In this document: positions 1-8,709 of the stretch, one piece after another
How the letters are laid out: every line of letters starts with the position of its first letter
Position numbering within the stretch: the first letter of the stretch is position 1
NCBI GenBank assembly: GCA_029932855.1
Contig: JAOZPG010000002.1
Location: 65,714 to 129,713 of the forward strand
DNA from: Bacteroidales bacterium
GTDB lineage: Bacteria; Bacteroidota; Bacteroidia; Bacteroidales; VadinHA17
DNA length: 64,000 nucleotides
Direction: 5' to 3'
Program-made: the position numbers and the translations under genes
Notes under the pieces: model-generated
Databases searched by the model: none
Seen by the model: the letters and a program-made list of their open reading frames with translations, nothing else
Told to the model about the DNA's origin: nothing

Positions 1-14
1 ATAGCTGATATATT

Positions 15-43
15 AAAGGCTGCCATGATATGGCGGCCTTTTT
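15..43 (+). terminator. Rho-independent terminator
   Basis: An 11-bp stem (positions 15-25 with 31-41, one T-G wobble) with a 5-base loop is followed by a T run at 39-43. It would end a plus-strand transcript entering from outside the window. It lies 6 bases beyond the stop of the minus-strand TPM gene, so it may also end that convergent transcript, although the T run on that strand is short. Confidence 0.75.
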
Positions 44-48
44 ATATC

Positions 49-843
49 TTACCACGATCCGCCGGCACCACCACCCCCGAAGCTGCCTCCGCCAAACCCG
101 CCGAACCCGCCAAAACTTCCTGAACCTGAAGAAAAGCTTCCGAAAGATCCATGACCGGCTCTGCTGGCCGAGCTTGCAAGCAACATAGCTGTCCAGAAGG
201 GTATCCCATGTCCTATGGCATACTGCCTGCTGCGACGTACACGGGAAAGAAGGCTTATTATGATAATGATTATGAATATGAAAAAACCTCCTGCTTTGGC
301 ATCCCGGTCTCCTGAATGTTTATCCAGGTATTCATCGGCTGTGAACTCTTTTCTGGTAAGGGATATTAGTGTGTTGGTAGCATTATCCAGCCCCTTAAAA
401 TATAAAGACTGTCTGAATGCAGGAAGTATTTCAACTTCTACAATCCTTTTTGCTAATGCATCAGGCACGGCACTTTCCAGCCCGTAACCGGGGGCAATGA
501 AAACCTGGCCTTTTTCTCTTGAAGTCTTGGGTTTCACCAATATCAGAATACCGTTATCTTTTCCTTGTTTCCCAATTCCCCAATCTTCGGCCAGCATAAA
601 GGAATAGCTGGCCATATCATAGCCATTTAAGGTGTTTACTATAACAATTGCTATCTGTGTGGATGTCTCTCTGCTGAAAGCCTCAAGCTTATTTTCCAGG
701 CTGTTTATCTCAGACTCATTAAGCAATGAGCTGAAATCATTTACCAGTCTGGGGGGTGTCTGGGGCCGGGGAAAGTCCTGAGAAAATCCGGAAACAGTTG
801 AAAACACAATTATTGTCAGGGATAATATTATTCTTCTTAACAT
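49..843 (-). CDS. TPM-domain (YgcG-type) exported membrane protein
   Basis: This 264-residue protein has a signal peptide at about 1-22 (cleavage after FSQ). A TPM domain follows at about 30-165, recognised by VNDFSSLLNE, WGIGKQGKDNGILILV and GYGLESAVPD. An isoleucine-rich transmembrane segment lies near 185-200, and the C-terminus is a glycine/serine/phenylalanine-rich tail ending GGAGGSW. This is the standard YgcG layout. TPM proteins are often encoded beside LemA, as here, and the family has been linked to membrane stress and protein assembly, but the biochemical role is uncertain. It is the last gene of the lemA-TPM operon, 12 bases after the smaller TPM gene. The Gly-rich tail is typical of the family and does not indicate secretion. 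Confidence 0.88.
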   Translation of the reverse strand: MLRRIILSLTIIVFSTVSGFSQDFPRPQTPPRLVNDFSSLLNESEINSLENKLEAFSRETSTQIAIVIVNTLNGYDMASYSFMLAEDWGIGKQGKDNGILILVKPKTSREKGQVFIAPGYGLESAVPDALAKRIVEVEILPAFRQSLYFKGLDNATNTLISLTRKEFTADEYLDKHSGDRDAKAGGFFIFIIIIIISLLSRVRRSRQYAIGHGIPFWTAMLLASSASRAGHGSFGSFSSGSGSFGGFGGFGGGSFGGGGAGGSW

Positions 844-855
844 CTGGAGTTTGTA

Positions 856-1305
856 TTATTTTGTATCATCATCGCCAAATGAAATATCATCGGGCAGTTC
901 ATTTATATCATCATCTTCATAAGGGAAATGTTTTTTTAGCTGATGTCCTGCGGTTTTTATAGCATCTGCAAGTCCGCCTGCAATATCCCCTTCAGCAAAT
1001 TTATCAAGCATCCTGCTTTTTGTGCTATCCCAGAAATCTTCAGCAGTCTTCATATTTATGCCTGCATCTCCTAATATTGCACTTTTCCGGTCTTTTGTGG
1101 CAATATAAAATAAAACCCCGTTCCTCAGTACGGTTTTATGCATTTTAAGCTTTTCAAAAATGTAGGCTGCCCGGTCCATGACATCTCCGGGGCACCTGGC
1201 CTCAATATGTACCCTTATTTCACCTGAAGTATTTTTTTCAGCCTCCCTGATAGAATCAGTTATCAGCTTTTTATCTTCTTCACTTAAGAGTTTTGATGCT
1301 TTCAT
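856..1305 (-). CDS. Small TPM-domain protein
   Basis: A 149-residue protein that is almost entirely one TPM domain (about 8-130), with TSGEIRVHIEARC near the N-terminus, the NGVLFYIATKDRKSAILGDAGI core and an acidic tail. It has no signal peptide or membrane segment, unlike the 264-residue TPM protein encoded 12 bases downstream. It may act at the cytoplasmic membrane face with the LemA and TPM partners, which is inference from the operon. The two-TPM arrangement, one soluble and one membrane-anchored, together with lemA is known in other bacteria. The 285 bases upstream, between this gene and lemA, carry a degenerate tandem repeat. Confidence 0.85.
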   Translation of the reverse strand: MKASKLLSEEDKKLITDSIREAEKNTSGEIRVHIEARCPGDVMDRAAYIFEKLKMHKTVLRNGVLFYIATKDRKSAILGDAGINMKTAEDFWDSTKSRMLDKFAEGDIAGGLADAIKTAGHQLKKHFPYEDDDINELPDDISFGDDDTK

Positions 1306-1341
1306 ATTTTATTAATTTCCGGTTTATAAGGGCTTGTTAAT

Positions 1342-1560
1342 TTAGCCTGTGAACTTATTATAAGCAGTGTGCTTTTTTAAGCTGTACAATTATCTTATTC
1401 TGTGCAATTATTTTTAGCCTGTGAACTTATTTTATTCGGTACTTTTTTTAAATGCTACACTTATCTTATTCTGTACAACTATTATTAGCTTGTGCACTTA
1501 ATCTTATTCTTTATTTTATACAACTATTTTTAGCCTGTGCATTTCTTCAGCAGCTTATAA
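1342..1560. repeat. Degenerate ~72-bp direct repeat between lemA and TPM genes
   Basis: The motif TTAGCCTGTG or a close variant recurs at 1342, 1414, 1485 and 1530, each copy followed by diverged AT-rich sequence containing CTTATTCTGTRCAA. Spacing is 72, 71 and 45 bases, so there are three nearly full units and a shortened one. It fills the otherwise empty gap inside the operon and encodes no open frame. Confidence 0.7.
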
Positions 1561-1590
1561 ACTTATAGCTGCTTATTTTTTGAACTTCTT

Positions 1591-2181
1591 CTAAAACTCT
1601 ACCTTAGGCACTTCCTTTGCAGACTCTTCTGCTTCGAAATAGGCTTTTTTGTCAAAGCTAAAGATAGAGGCAACAATATTCTTTGGGAATTTTCTTATAT
1701 AAGTATTGTATTGCCTGGTGGATTCATTAAACTTCCTTCTTTCCACGGCTATCCTGTTCTCTGTACCTTCAAGCTGGGCTTGCAGTTCCAGGAAGTTCTG
1801 GTTTGCTTTTAGCTCGGGATAACGTTCAACCACTACCATCAGCCGCGACAGCGCAGAACCCAGTCCGTCTTGTGCAGCCTGGAATTTCTGCATGCTGGAT
1901 GCATCGAGATTATCTGCATTTATTTGTACGGCAGTAGCCTTTGCACGGGCTTCAATTACAGCCGTAAGGGTTCCTTTTTCAAAATCGGCATAGCCCTTTA
2001 CTGTGCTTACCAGGTTAGGTATCAGGTCAGCCCTTCTCTGGTAGGCATTTTCAACCTGTGCCCATTGTGCACCCACTGCCTCATCCAGGCTTACCATCTG
2101 GTTATATCCGCAACTTGACAGGAAGGGGATAAGCAGCAGGAACCATAGCTTTGAAATGTTTTTTTTCAATTGCTTCATCAT
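1591..2181 (-). CDS. lemA: LemA family protein
   Basis: A 196-residue protein that starts with a lysine-rich N-terminus and a hydrophobic segment at about 11-25 ending in SSCG, which could serve as a lipobox as well as a membrane anchor. The LemA core follows (MVSLDEAVGAQWAQVENAYQRRADLIPNLV in two overlapping parts), with long helices and the family C-terminus RQYNTYIRKFPKNI...FDKKAYFEA. LemA proteins have an N-terminus-out topology and an unclear function; they commonly accompany TPM proteins, as here. The start chosen is the first of two adjacent Met codons. A shorter, divergent relative is encoded just upstream on the same strand. Confidence 0.93.
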   Translation of the reverse strand: MMKQLKKNISKLWFLLLIPFLSSCGYNQMVSLDEAVGAQWAQVENAYQRRADLIPNLVSTVKGYADFEKGTLTAVIEARAKATAVQINADNLDASSMQKFQAAQDGLGSALSRLMVVVERYPELKANQNFLELQAQLEGTENRIAVERRKFNESTRQYNTYIRKFPKNIVASIFSFDKKAYFEAEESAKEVPKVEF

Positions 2182-2277
2182 TTAGAATTGTTTATTTGTT
2201 TTCATATAATCGTAACAGAGAATACAAAGTTAAGAATAATCCCTGAATCTGATAAGCTCTGTTGCCCTGCCGGTGCA

Positions 2278-2766
2278 CTATTGTTCAAAATAAGCTTTCG
2301 CCTGAAAACCAAACAGGCTGGAATAGAAGTTCCTTGGGAATCCTTTTATATAGGAGTTATGTATCCTTGCCTGCATGTTATAGCTTTGTATTATTGAGTC
2401 CGTCCTTGCAGGGTAGCTGGCCAGCCGGTTTGTGACTGAGCTGTCAAAAATCGCACTAAGTGAATCAATATCAGTCAGGTAAGTATTATTTATGCTTTCC
2501 ATCTCGGCCTGGTATCTTTTGTAAATATTAAGGCTGCTAAAACTAATAACAGTATCCCGGGTGTTCAGGGGAGAATGATGGGGGATGTCATTTCCAAGAA
2601 GTAAAAAAATATCTGCCTGTTTCCTGTTAAGTGAGTCGAGACTTAACAATATCCTGTCAACATGCTGTCCCGATTCTTTCATTTTAGAGATCGTTCTTTT
2701 CCCGGATATTATTGCAGTGAAAAGTATTATAAGGGACAGAAGGTATATAAGGACAGATTGTTTCAT
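2278..2766 (-). CDS. Divergent LemA-like membrane-anchored protein
   Basis: A 162-residue protein with an N-terminal membrane anchor at about 4-22 and a mostly helical remainder. Its last about 35 residues (YNMQARIHNSYIKGFPRN, then LFGFQAKAYFEQ) match position by position the C-terminal signature of the neighbouring LemA (YNTYIRKFPKN, FDKKAYFEA). The family's N-terminal AQWAQVENAYQRR-type motif is absent or unrecognisable. I read it as a diverged duplicate that kept the C-terminal helix motif. It lies 96 bases upstream of lemA on the same strand and is the likely first gene of the operon. Function is unknown; it could partner LemA. Confidence 0.75.
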   Translation of the reverse strand: MKQSVLIYLLSLIILFTAIISGKRTISKMKESGQHVDRILLSLDSLNRKQADIFLLLGNDIPHHSPLNTRDTVISFSSLNIYKRYQAEMESINNTYLTDIDSLSAIFDSSVTNRLASYPARTDSIIQSYNMQARIHNSYIKGFPRNFYSSLFGFQAKAYFEQ

Positions 2767-3080
2767 TTAAGGAAAGATAATAGTTTAAACCTACATAATG
2801 TTTATTATGAAAACAACAGACAGGCTTTATAAAAAACATTATAAGAGTTCCTTGCTATAATTTAAATTTTTGTATCATTTTTCTCAAAAACAGAAGTATT
2901 ACAGAGGAAAGTTAAGAGATACAAACCGGCTAATAAATATCTGCTTATAAATATTGAATATTGAATTATGAAAATTAATTTTGTATGTCTCCCATTTAAA
3001 TACTGTGACCGAATACTTAAATAGTATTTCTTAATTGTATAACACAGGGACTTAAAAATTACAAATTAATTAATAATATA
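2767..3080. other. AT-rich divergent intergenic region
   Basis: This 314-base stretch separates the minus-strand lemA operon from plus-strand hutU, so it should contain both promoters. I see no clear match to the Bacteroidota -33 TTTG / -7 TAnnTTTG promoter. A small inverted repeat, CATAAT-N4-ATTATG, lies at 2794-2809. No gene is supported here. Confidence 0.5.
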
Positions 3081-5096
3081 ATGAACGATTTTCAAAAAGC
3101 TATAAGACAGGGCATTCCCGGGGAACTGCCTGAGCTTAAACCAAGGGAAAAGAATATCAGTCATGCACCGGTCAGGGCAGATCTTTTATCGGAGGAAGAA
3201 AAGAAACTGGCTCTTGCCAATGCCCTGAGGTATTTCGATAAAAAATTCCATGATAAGCTGGCCCCGGAGTTTGCATCTGAGCTGAAAGAATATGGCAGGA
3301 TATATATGTACAGGTTCAGGCCCGGCTACACTATCACGGCAAGGACCATAAATGATTTTCCCCATAATTCCATTCAGGCTGCTGCCATAATGCTTATGCT
3401 CAGCAATAACCTCGACGAAACCGTGGCCCAGCATCCTCACGAATTGATCACATATGGAGGTAACGGATCGGTATTTCAGAATTGGGCCCAGTATCTATTA
3501 ACAATGAAATATCTTTCTGAGATGACTGATGAGCAGACACTTGTGCTATACTCGGGCCATCCCCTGGGTTTGTTTCCTTCTCATAAAGATGCTCCGAGGG
3601 TGGTGGTGAGTAACGGGATGGTAATTCCCAATTACTCATCCAGTGAGCACTGGGAGAAGTTTAATGCCATGGGTGTTAGCCAGTATGGCCAGATGACGGC
3701 AGGATCATTCATGTATATCGGTTCACAAGGGATAGTGCACGGTACAACTATTACTGTGTTGAATGCAGGGAGGAAAATACTTAAGAAGGGTGAAACAAAC
3801 CTGGGTGGTAAGCTTTTCGTAACATCGGGACTGGGTGGGATGTCGGGGGCTCAACCCAAGGCAACGGTGATATCGGGGGCAATATGCCTGGTGGCGGAAA
3901 TAAATCCTATGGCCACACAAAAAAGGCTGGCACAGGGATGGGTAGATGAGGTTTATGATGATCTCAGCAGTCTGATAGAAAGGCTGAAAAAGGCCAGGGC
4001 CGCTAAAGAGGCAGTATCTATTGCTTACCAGGGAAATATTGTCGATCTCTGGGAAAAGCTTGTGTCTGAAGATATAAAAATTGAACTGGGCTCTGACCAG
4101 ACTTCCCTGCATAATCCATGGGCGGGAGGTTACTATCCGGCGGGACTTGGCTTTGAGGAGGCAAACAGGATGATGGTTGAAGATCCGGGATTATTTAAAG
4201 AGAAGGTGCAGGAGTCATTGCGCCGTCAGGTGAAAGCAATAAATATTCTGGCAGACAGGGGGATGTATTTTTTCGATTATGGAAATGCTTTCCTGCTGGA
4301 ATCGGGCAGGGCAGGGGCAGATATATATTCTGCCGAAAAGGAATACAGGTATCATTCTTATGTGCAGGATATCATGGGTCCCATGTTTTTTGATTATGGT
4401 TTCGGTCCCTTCCGCTGGGTATGTACCTCATCGGATGAGCACGACCTGGAGGTGACCGACCGTATTGCCAGGGAGGTGCTGGAGGAAATACATAAAACTG
4501 CCCCGGAGGAAATTCGGGCACAGCTGGAAGATAATATCCTGTGGATAAGCGAGGCAGGGAAAAACAAGTTGGTTGTTGGTTCGCAGGCAAGGATACTCTA
4601 TGCCGATTGTGAGGGAAGGACAAAGATAGCCGAACGCTTCAACAGGGCAGTAAAAGAGGGAGAGGTAAAAGCTCCAATAGTATTGGGCAGGGATCATCAT
4701 GATGTGTCGGGGACAGACTCGCCCTTCAGGGAGACATCTAATATTTATGACGGTTCAAGCTTTACTGCCGATATGGCCATACAGAATGTTATTGGTGATT
4801 CATTCAGGGGAGCGACATGGGTCTCAATACATAATGGGGGCGGAGTAGGCTGGGGAGAAGTAATAAACGGTGGCTTCGGGATGGTATTGGATGGCAGTGA
4901 GGATGCTTCGAGGAGGCTCAGAATGATGCTTCACTGGGATGTGAACAATGGCCTGGCCCGCAGAAGCTGGGCCAGGAATGAGGAGGCAATATTTTCAATA
5001 ACAAGAGAAATGGAGAAGACTCCGGGCCTGAAGGTAAATATTCCGAATATTGCTGATGATGACCTGCTAAGCAATGCTATAAAAGATACTTTCTAG
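3081..5096 (+). CDS. hutU: Urocanate hydratase
   Basis: This enzyme converts urocanate to imidazolone propionate, the second step of histidine breakdown, using tightly bound NAD+ as electrophile. Diagnostic stretches are VLYSGHPLGLFPSHKDAPRV (about 155-175), the NAD-binding FVTSGLGGMSGAQPKA, GPFRWVCTSS with Cys448 (in the position of the conserved urocanase cysteine) and VLGRDHHDVSGTDSPFRET. At 671 residues it is longer than the about 555-residue enzyme of Pseudomonas and fits the long form I associate with Bacteroidota. No hutH, hutI or formiminotransferase gene is next to it. Its stop codon overlaps the stop of the convergent gene on the shared bases CTAG (5093-5096). Confidence 0.96.
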   Translation: MNDFQKAIRQGIPGELPELKPREKNISHAPVRADLLSEEEKKLALANALRYFDKKFHDKLAPEFASELKEYGRIYMYRFRPGYTITARTINDFPHNSIQAAAIMLMLSNNLDETVAQHPHELITYGGNGSVFQNWAQYLLTMKYLSEMTDEQTLVLYSGHPLGLFPSHKDAPRVVVSNGMVIPNYSSSEHWEKFNAMGVSQYGQMTAGSFMYIGSQGIVHGTTITVLNAGRKILKKGETNLGGKLFVTSGLGGMSGAQPKATVISGAICLVAEINPMATQKRLAQGWVDEVYDDLSSLIERLKKARAAKEAVSIAYQGNIVDLWEKLVSEDIKIELGSDQTSLHNPWAGGYYPAGLGFEEANRMMVEDPGLFKEKVQESLRRQVKAINILADRGMYFFDYGNAFLLESGRAGADIYSAEKEYRYHSYVQDIMGPMFFDYGFGPFRWVCTSSDEHDLEVTDRIAREVLEEIHKTAPEEIRAQLEDNILWISEAGKNKLVVGSQARILYADCEGRTKIAERFNRAVKEGEVKAPIVLGRDHHDVSGTDSPFRETSNIYDGSSFTADMAIQNVIGDSFRGATWVSIHNGGGVGWGEVINGGFGMVLDGSEDASRRLRMMLHWDVNNGLARRSWARNEEAIFSITREMEKTPGLKVNIPNIADDDLLSNAIKDTF

Positions 5097-6625
5097 TTGG
5101 ATATCTTTACAATTTTATAACTTTTACTCTTGTTGTCTATACTTATATTAAGCAGGTATATCCCATTGGGGATATTAAAATTGCCTGAGTTAAGCTTTAA
5201 TGAATATTTTCCTGTGCCCTGGTATTCATCCTTTATGCTCATGATCTTAATGCCCGACAAGGAATATAATTCAATATTAAGCCAGCCGGATTTATTTAAG
5301 TAATACGAAATATTCAGTTCATCATTAAAAGGATTGGGGTAAAGCTCTGTTTGGTCCTGAACTTTGTTGCTTGTAATATTTAATATCTGGGAGTGGTAAC
5401 AATCATCAAGTGTAGCAAGGGCCGCAGTAGCATGTTGATATTCTTTGCTAAGCAGTTCTGCCACTGCCAGTGGTTTTTTGGTTCTTGTAGTATCAATAAA
5501 AGCATCAACATCCTGAAATATCAGGTCCTCAGCCGGGAAGGTACATGTCCATAGTCCGTTTCCATTGCCATCAAGCAGCTTATAGGAATCTATATAATTA
5601 GTATTATCGCTATAATCAAATAGTTCATCCTTTATTTGCAGCGATTTGTCACAAAGGGGAGATGTTGAAACACCGTCTGCTTCTGCAGGTGTGAAACCAA
5701 CCGGCCAGTAAGGTACTGCAATTGAACTTGCCGGCTGACCCAGCATGGTCCACATGGTAGTATAGCCAGCCAGTTCATCCGGCAAAACGCCATGAATAAC
5801 TGCTGCCGAAACCGATGATGAGCGACAAATGCTGAGACTACAGTATATATAACCAAATGGTCTTCCGCTAACCCATGTTCCGGCATAAGGAACTGACACA
5901 GGATTACTGTCTTCATCAGAAAAGTCTCTCATCTGCCTTCTTAATATGCTTTTATAATTCAGCTGGTTTTCCAGGTAAAAATCAAATATTAGTTTGCCGG
6001 ACCTGAGATATCTCTCCATGCCACTGCTACCGCCGCCATTCATGGCAAAGTTCGTTCGTATAACATAGCCCCTGGCTGAGGCTGATGCATCAAATCTCCA
6101 GTAATTATTACCTCCGGTTTCAAATATTGCTGCCGCACCTGTACTGTCAATAACTCCAAAATTGGTTTTTGTGGTTCTTCCTGTGATATTGGTAGCATCC
6201 AGATAATCCTGAAACTCGGCAATTGTTTTGCAGTGTCCAAGGGCATATTCCATAACATCACCGTTTCCCGGGCCGCTGCTTCCGGCAGACAGGTCGCTTG
6301 CAACAGAGTTGATAATGGAAAAGCCATATTCATTTAGTCCAAGCCATGGTGTTGTTGAGCTTCCTGCATTTGAAACACTAATGAATTTTATCGGGTTTGC
6401 CGTATTGTATTTCATTTCGTTATTTGGCCGTGAGGAATAATCACGCGTTTTCCACAGCAGGGGCCGTCCGTCACTTGTGGCACTCCCGTTTGCAACGCCT
6501 ATAGTACATTCTTCTTCCATTTGCTCATCTGCACTATCTGTTGTTGTCTGTCCATAGCCCTTATCATAATTTATAATAAAAATAAGGATGGCAAAGCTGA
6601 TGCTAATAATTTTAACTGACTTCAT
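5093..6625 (-). CDS. T9SS-exported Ntn-hydrolase (C45/choloylglycine-hydrolase-like)
   Basis: A 510-residue secreted protein with a signal peptide at about 1-25 and a short spacer. A likely autoprocessing site precedes Cys40 (EEECTIGVANG), the expected N-terminal nucleophile. The Ntn-hydrolase body follows, with DGRPLLWKTRD and WLGLNEYGFSIINS. The last about 80 residues form a T9SS type A sorting domain (YPNPFNDELNISYYL ... GIYLLNI). Family members cleave or transfer linear amide bonds, such as bile-acid conjugates, penicillins or carcinine; the substrate here is unknown. It is the final gene of the porU operon, starting 2 bases after the thioredoxin stop, so a likely T9SS cargo is encoded with part of the T9SS machinery. 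Confidence 0.85.
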   Translation of the reverse strand: MKSVKIISISFAILIFIINYDKGYGQTTTDSADEQMEEECTIGVANGSATSDGRPLLWKTRDYSSRPNNEMKYNTANPIKFISVSNAGSSTTPWLGLNEYGFSIINSVASDLSAGSSGPGNGDVMEYALGHCKTIAEFQDYLDATNITGRTTKTNFGVIDSTGAAAIFETGGNNYWRFDASASARGYVIRTNFAMNGGGSSGMERYLRSGKLIFDFYLENQLNYKSILRRQMRDFSDEDSNPVSVPYAGTWVSGRPFGYIYCSLSICRSSSVSAAVIHGVLPDELAGYTTMWTMLGQPASSIAVPYWPVGFTPAEADGVSTSPLCDKSLQIKDELFDYSDNTNYIDSYKLLDGNGNGLWTCTFPAEDLIFQDVDAFIDTTRTKKPLAVAELLSKEYQHATAALATLDDCYHSQILNITSNKVQDQTELYPNPFNDELNISYYLNKSGWLNIELYSLSGIKIMSIKDEYQGTGKYSLKLNSGNFNIPNGIYLLNISIDNKSKSYKIVKISN

Positions 6626-6627
6626 AA

Positions 6628-6963
6628 TTAATTAAAAAATAAGGAGTATGGTTTTTCTATGTCATGCTCAAGTTCGGCAAGTCCGATATTGCGGCTCTTC
6701 CTGATTATCTCCTGCCCATCCATATATGCCACAATAGTGGGTACGGCAAATATGGATTGTTGTCCTGATATTTCAGGTCTTTCATGTATGTTAACATAAT
6801 ACATTCCTATCTCAGGGTAATTATCCTTGAGAAGCTCAAAGATTTTGGGTTTTAAAACCTTGCATACATTACACTGTTCGTGGGAGAAATAAAACAAGCT
6901 GGCTGCCTTGCCGGCAACTATTTCCTTAAATTCTGCTTCATCTTTTATTTCCGGGATATTCAT
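6628..6963 (-). CDS. Thioredoxin-family protein with CNVC active site
   Basis: A thioredoxin-fold protein of 111 residues from the preferred start, MNIPEIKDEAEF. The active site is HEQCNVCKVLKP, a C-x-x-C with Asn-Val instead of the usual Gly-Pro, and the cis-Pro loop reads FAVPTIVAYMDG. It has no signal peptide and should be cytoplasmic. A longer frame reaches upstream to 7029 but would overlap ispF by more than 60 bases; the chosen start lies one base past the ispF stop. The dipeptide between the cysteines sets redox potential in this family, so activity probably differs from housekeeping thioredoxin. The canonical WCQPC thioredoxin is encoded at 50796. Confidence 0.88.
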   Translation of the reverse strand: MNIPEIKDEAEFKEIVAGKAASLFYFSHEQCNVCKVLKPKIFELLKDNYPEIGMYYVNIHERPEISGQQSIFAVPTIVAYMDGQEIIRKSRNIGLAELEHDIEKPYSLFFN

Positions 6964-6964
6964 A

Positions 6965-7450
6965 TTAGTCTGATTTTTTTTGCAGGAGAACAACAGCCCT
7001 GGCTGATACTCCTTCTTCGCGGCCCGCAAAACCCAGTCCCTCTGTGGTGGTGGCTTTTACAGATACCTTTGACTCATCAATGTCAAGCACTTTTGCTATG
7101 GCTCTCTTCATGGCCGGGATATGTTCTTTTATTTTTGGCCGCTGAAGGCAGAGGGTGCTGTCTATGTTTCCTGTTTCATAACCCTCTCTTGTAATAAGCT
7201 CATAGGTCTTTCTTAAGAGTATCTTACTGTCAATACCCTGGTATTCAGGATCATTATTCGGGAAATGTCTGCCTATATCCCCCAGGCTCAAAGCTCCCAG
7301 CATGGCATCAATTATTGCATGTATGAGTACGTCGGCATCTGAATGTCCTAGGCAGCCTTTATCATGAGCTATTTTTATCCCTCCAAGTATAAGATTTCTT
7401 CCGGCAGCAAGCCTGTGCACGTCATAACCTGTTCCTATGCGGATACTCAT
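6965..7450 (-). CDS. ispF: 2-C-methyl-D-erythritol 2,4-cyclodiphosphate synthase
   Basis: IspF catalyses the cyclisation of CDP-methylerythritol phosphate in the MEP isoprenoid pathway. Recognisable features are RIGTGYDVHRL (metal-ligand Asp and His), GHSDADVLIHAI, the SLGDIGRHFP segment and the C-terminal KATTTEGLGFAGREEGV. The length of 161 residues from MSIRIGTG fits the family. An upstream Met at 7477 would overlap the porV stop and is rejected. It sits between porV and the thioredoxin with gaps of 10 and 1 bases, so it is certainly co-transcribed. As I recall, ispF also follows porU-porV in Porphyromonas. Confidence 0.96.
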   Translation of the reverse strand: MSIRIGTGYDVHRLAAGRNLILGGIKIAHDKGCLGHSDADVLIHAIIDAMLGALSLGDIGRHFPNNDPEYQGIDSKILLRKTYELITREGYETGNIDSTLCLQRPKIKEHIPAMKRAIAKVLDIDESKVSVKATTTEGLGFAGREEGVSARAVVLLQKKSD

Positions 7451-7460
7451 ATAAGTATTA

Positions 7461-8663
7461 TTAGCTGCCAAGATCAAACAGGAGTGAAAACCTGAGTGTG
7501 TTGGACAGGGGATGATTCTGGTGTAAAGGTAGTAAATATGAGAAATCTATATCCAGGACATTTAGCTTCAGTCCCACTCCCATGGTAAAATATTTACGGT
7601 TTCCCTTTGTGGAGTGTTCATGAAAATAGCCTCCCCTGACTGCGAATTGCTTGTTATACCAATATTCAAGCCCAAAGGAATAAGTGATCTCATGAAGTTC
7701 TTCCGTAAAACCTCCCGGGGCATCGTAGAATGAATGAAACATTCCAACCGGAACCGAAACATTAGGATCCATGCCATACTTAATAAGGGTCTCGCTACCA
7801 TTTACTATTGAGCCGTCATCCAGGGTATCGCCATCTTCCCACCATATTGGGGGAGTGGGGACGAGCAGCTTATTTACATCCATGGTAAATGCTATGGAGT
7901 TGAACTCATCCACTTCCAGCTCAATAATACCTCCCAGCTTCAGGTTGGTTGGAATAAAATCGGGATTCCTGTCATCGGTATAAGATATTTTGGTACCTAT
8001 ATTGGAGATGTTAATACCGAAGCCGGCATTTCCGTTCATTCCCGAAATCTTTATATCCTTATTATAATAAGTTGATATGTCTGCGGCAAAAGAGTTACCC
8101 GCTTTGCTTTCTGCTCCGTTCACTGTTACTCCGCCGGCAAGGTTTGAATATATCCACCTGAAGGCGATACCACCTGAAATGTTTTTACTGAAGGCCCTTG
8201 AGTAAGCAATGTCAAGTGCAAATTCATTGGGGTTATAGTTCCTTGTAACATCTCCCCACATATCTGTGAATACTATATTTCCCAGTGAGAAATACAACAT
8301 GGAAGCACTTATTGTTTGTAGTTTGTCAATCCTGTAATATCCTGTGAGGTAGGCAAGATTTATATCGGGAACCAGGTTCCTGAGCCATGGTGAGTACGAC
8401 AGTGCAAAACCTCCTTCTCCTTCGATAAATGCATATTTGGCGGGGTTCCAGTGCTGTGAATTGATGTCTGGTGATGTTGCAACGCCGGCATCACCCAAGG
8501 CCCCTGCCCGTGAATCGGGGGCAATAGTTAGAAAAGGTACTCCTGTCTGAATAGCATTTAACTGTCCTGTTACTTCCTGCCTTGATATCTGTCCCTTTAC
8601 AGGCATTAATACAGCAAATATGCTGATAACTAAAAATAATAATGTCTTTCCTCTGCTTATCAT
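7461..8663 (-). CDS. porV: T9SS outer-membrane protein PorV (LptO)
   Basis: PorV is an outer-membrane beta-barrel that collects T9SS cargo leaving the SprA translocon and delivers it to the PorU sortase. The 400-residue protein has a signal peptide (about 1-24). A characteristic N-terminus follows (GVPFLTIAPDSRAGALGDAG, then INSQHWNPAKYAF), with alternating strands typical of the FadL-like barrel and a C-terminal strand ending LRFSLLFDLGS. It lies 46 bases after porU on the same strand, the usual porU-porV pairing, and 10 bases before ispF. Only one PorV-type gene is in the window. Confidence 0.93.
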   Translation of the reverse strand: MISRGKTLLFLVISIFAVLMPVKGQISRQEVTGQLNAIQTGVPFLTIAPDSRAGALGDAGVATSPDINSQHWNPAKYAFIEGEGGFALSYSPWLRNLVPDINLAYLTGYYRIDKLQTISASMLYFSLGNIVFTDMWGDVTRNYNPNEFALDIAYSRAFSKNISGGIAFRWIYSNLAGGVTVNGAESKAGNSFAADISTYYNKDIKISGMNGNAGFGINISNIGTKISYTDDRNPDFIPTNLKLGGIIELEVDEFNSIAFTMDVNKLLVPTPPIWWEDGDTLDDGSIVNGSETLIKYGMDPNVSVPVGMFHSFYDAPGGFTEELHEITYSFGLEYWYNKQFAVRGGYFHEHSTKGNRKYFTMGVGLKLNVLDIDFSYLLPLHQNHPLSNTLRFSLLFDLGS

Positions 8664-8709
8664 CTTTTTACAAAATAGTTTGTATTACAAATATAGTTCT
8701 TTTTTGTAT

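Noticed and set aside
2787-2802. The 16-base string AAACCTACATAATGTT occurs here and at 58862-58877
   Set aside because: Two AT-rich occurrences may be chance or a common short element; without a genome-wide count no claim is justified.
3081-5096. A complete histidine-utilisation operon
   Set aside because: Only hutU is present; neighbours are a LemA/TPM operon and a T9SS cargo gene.
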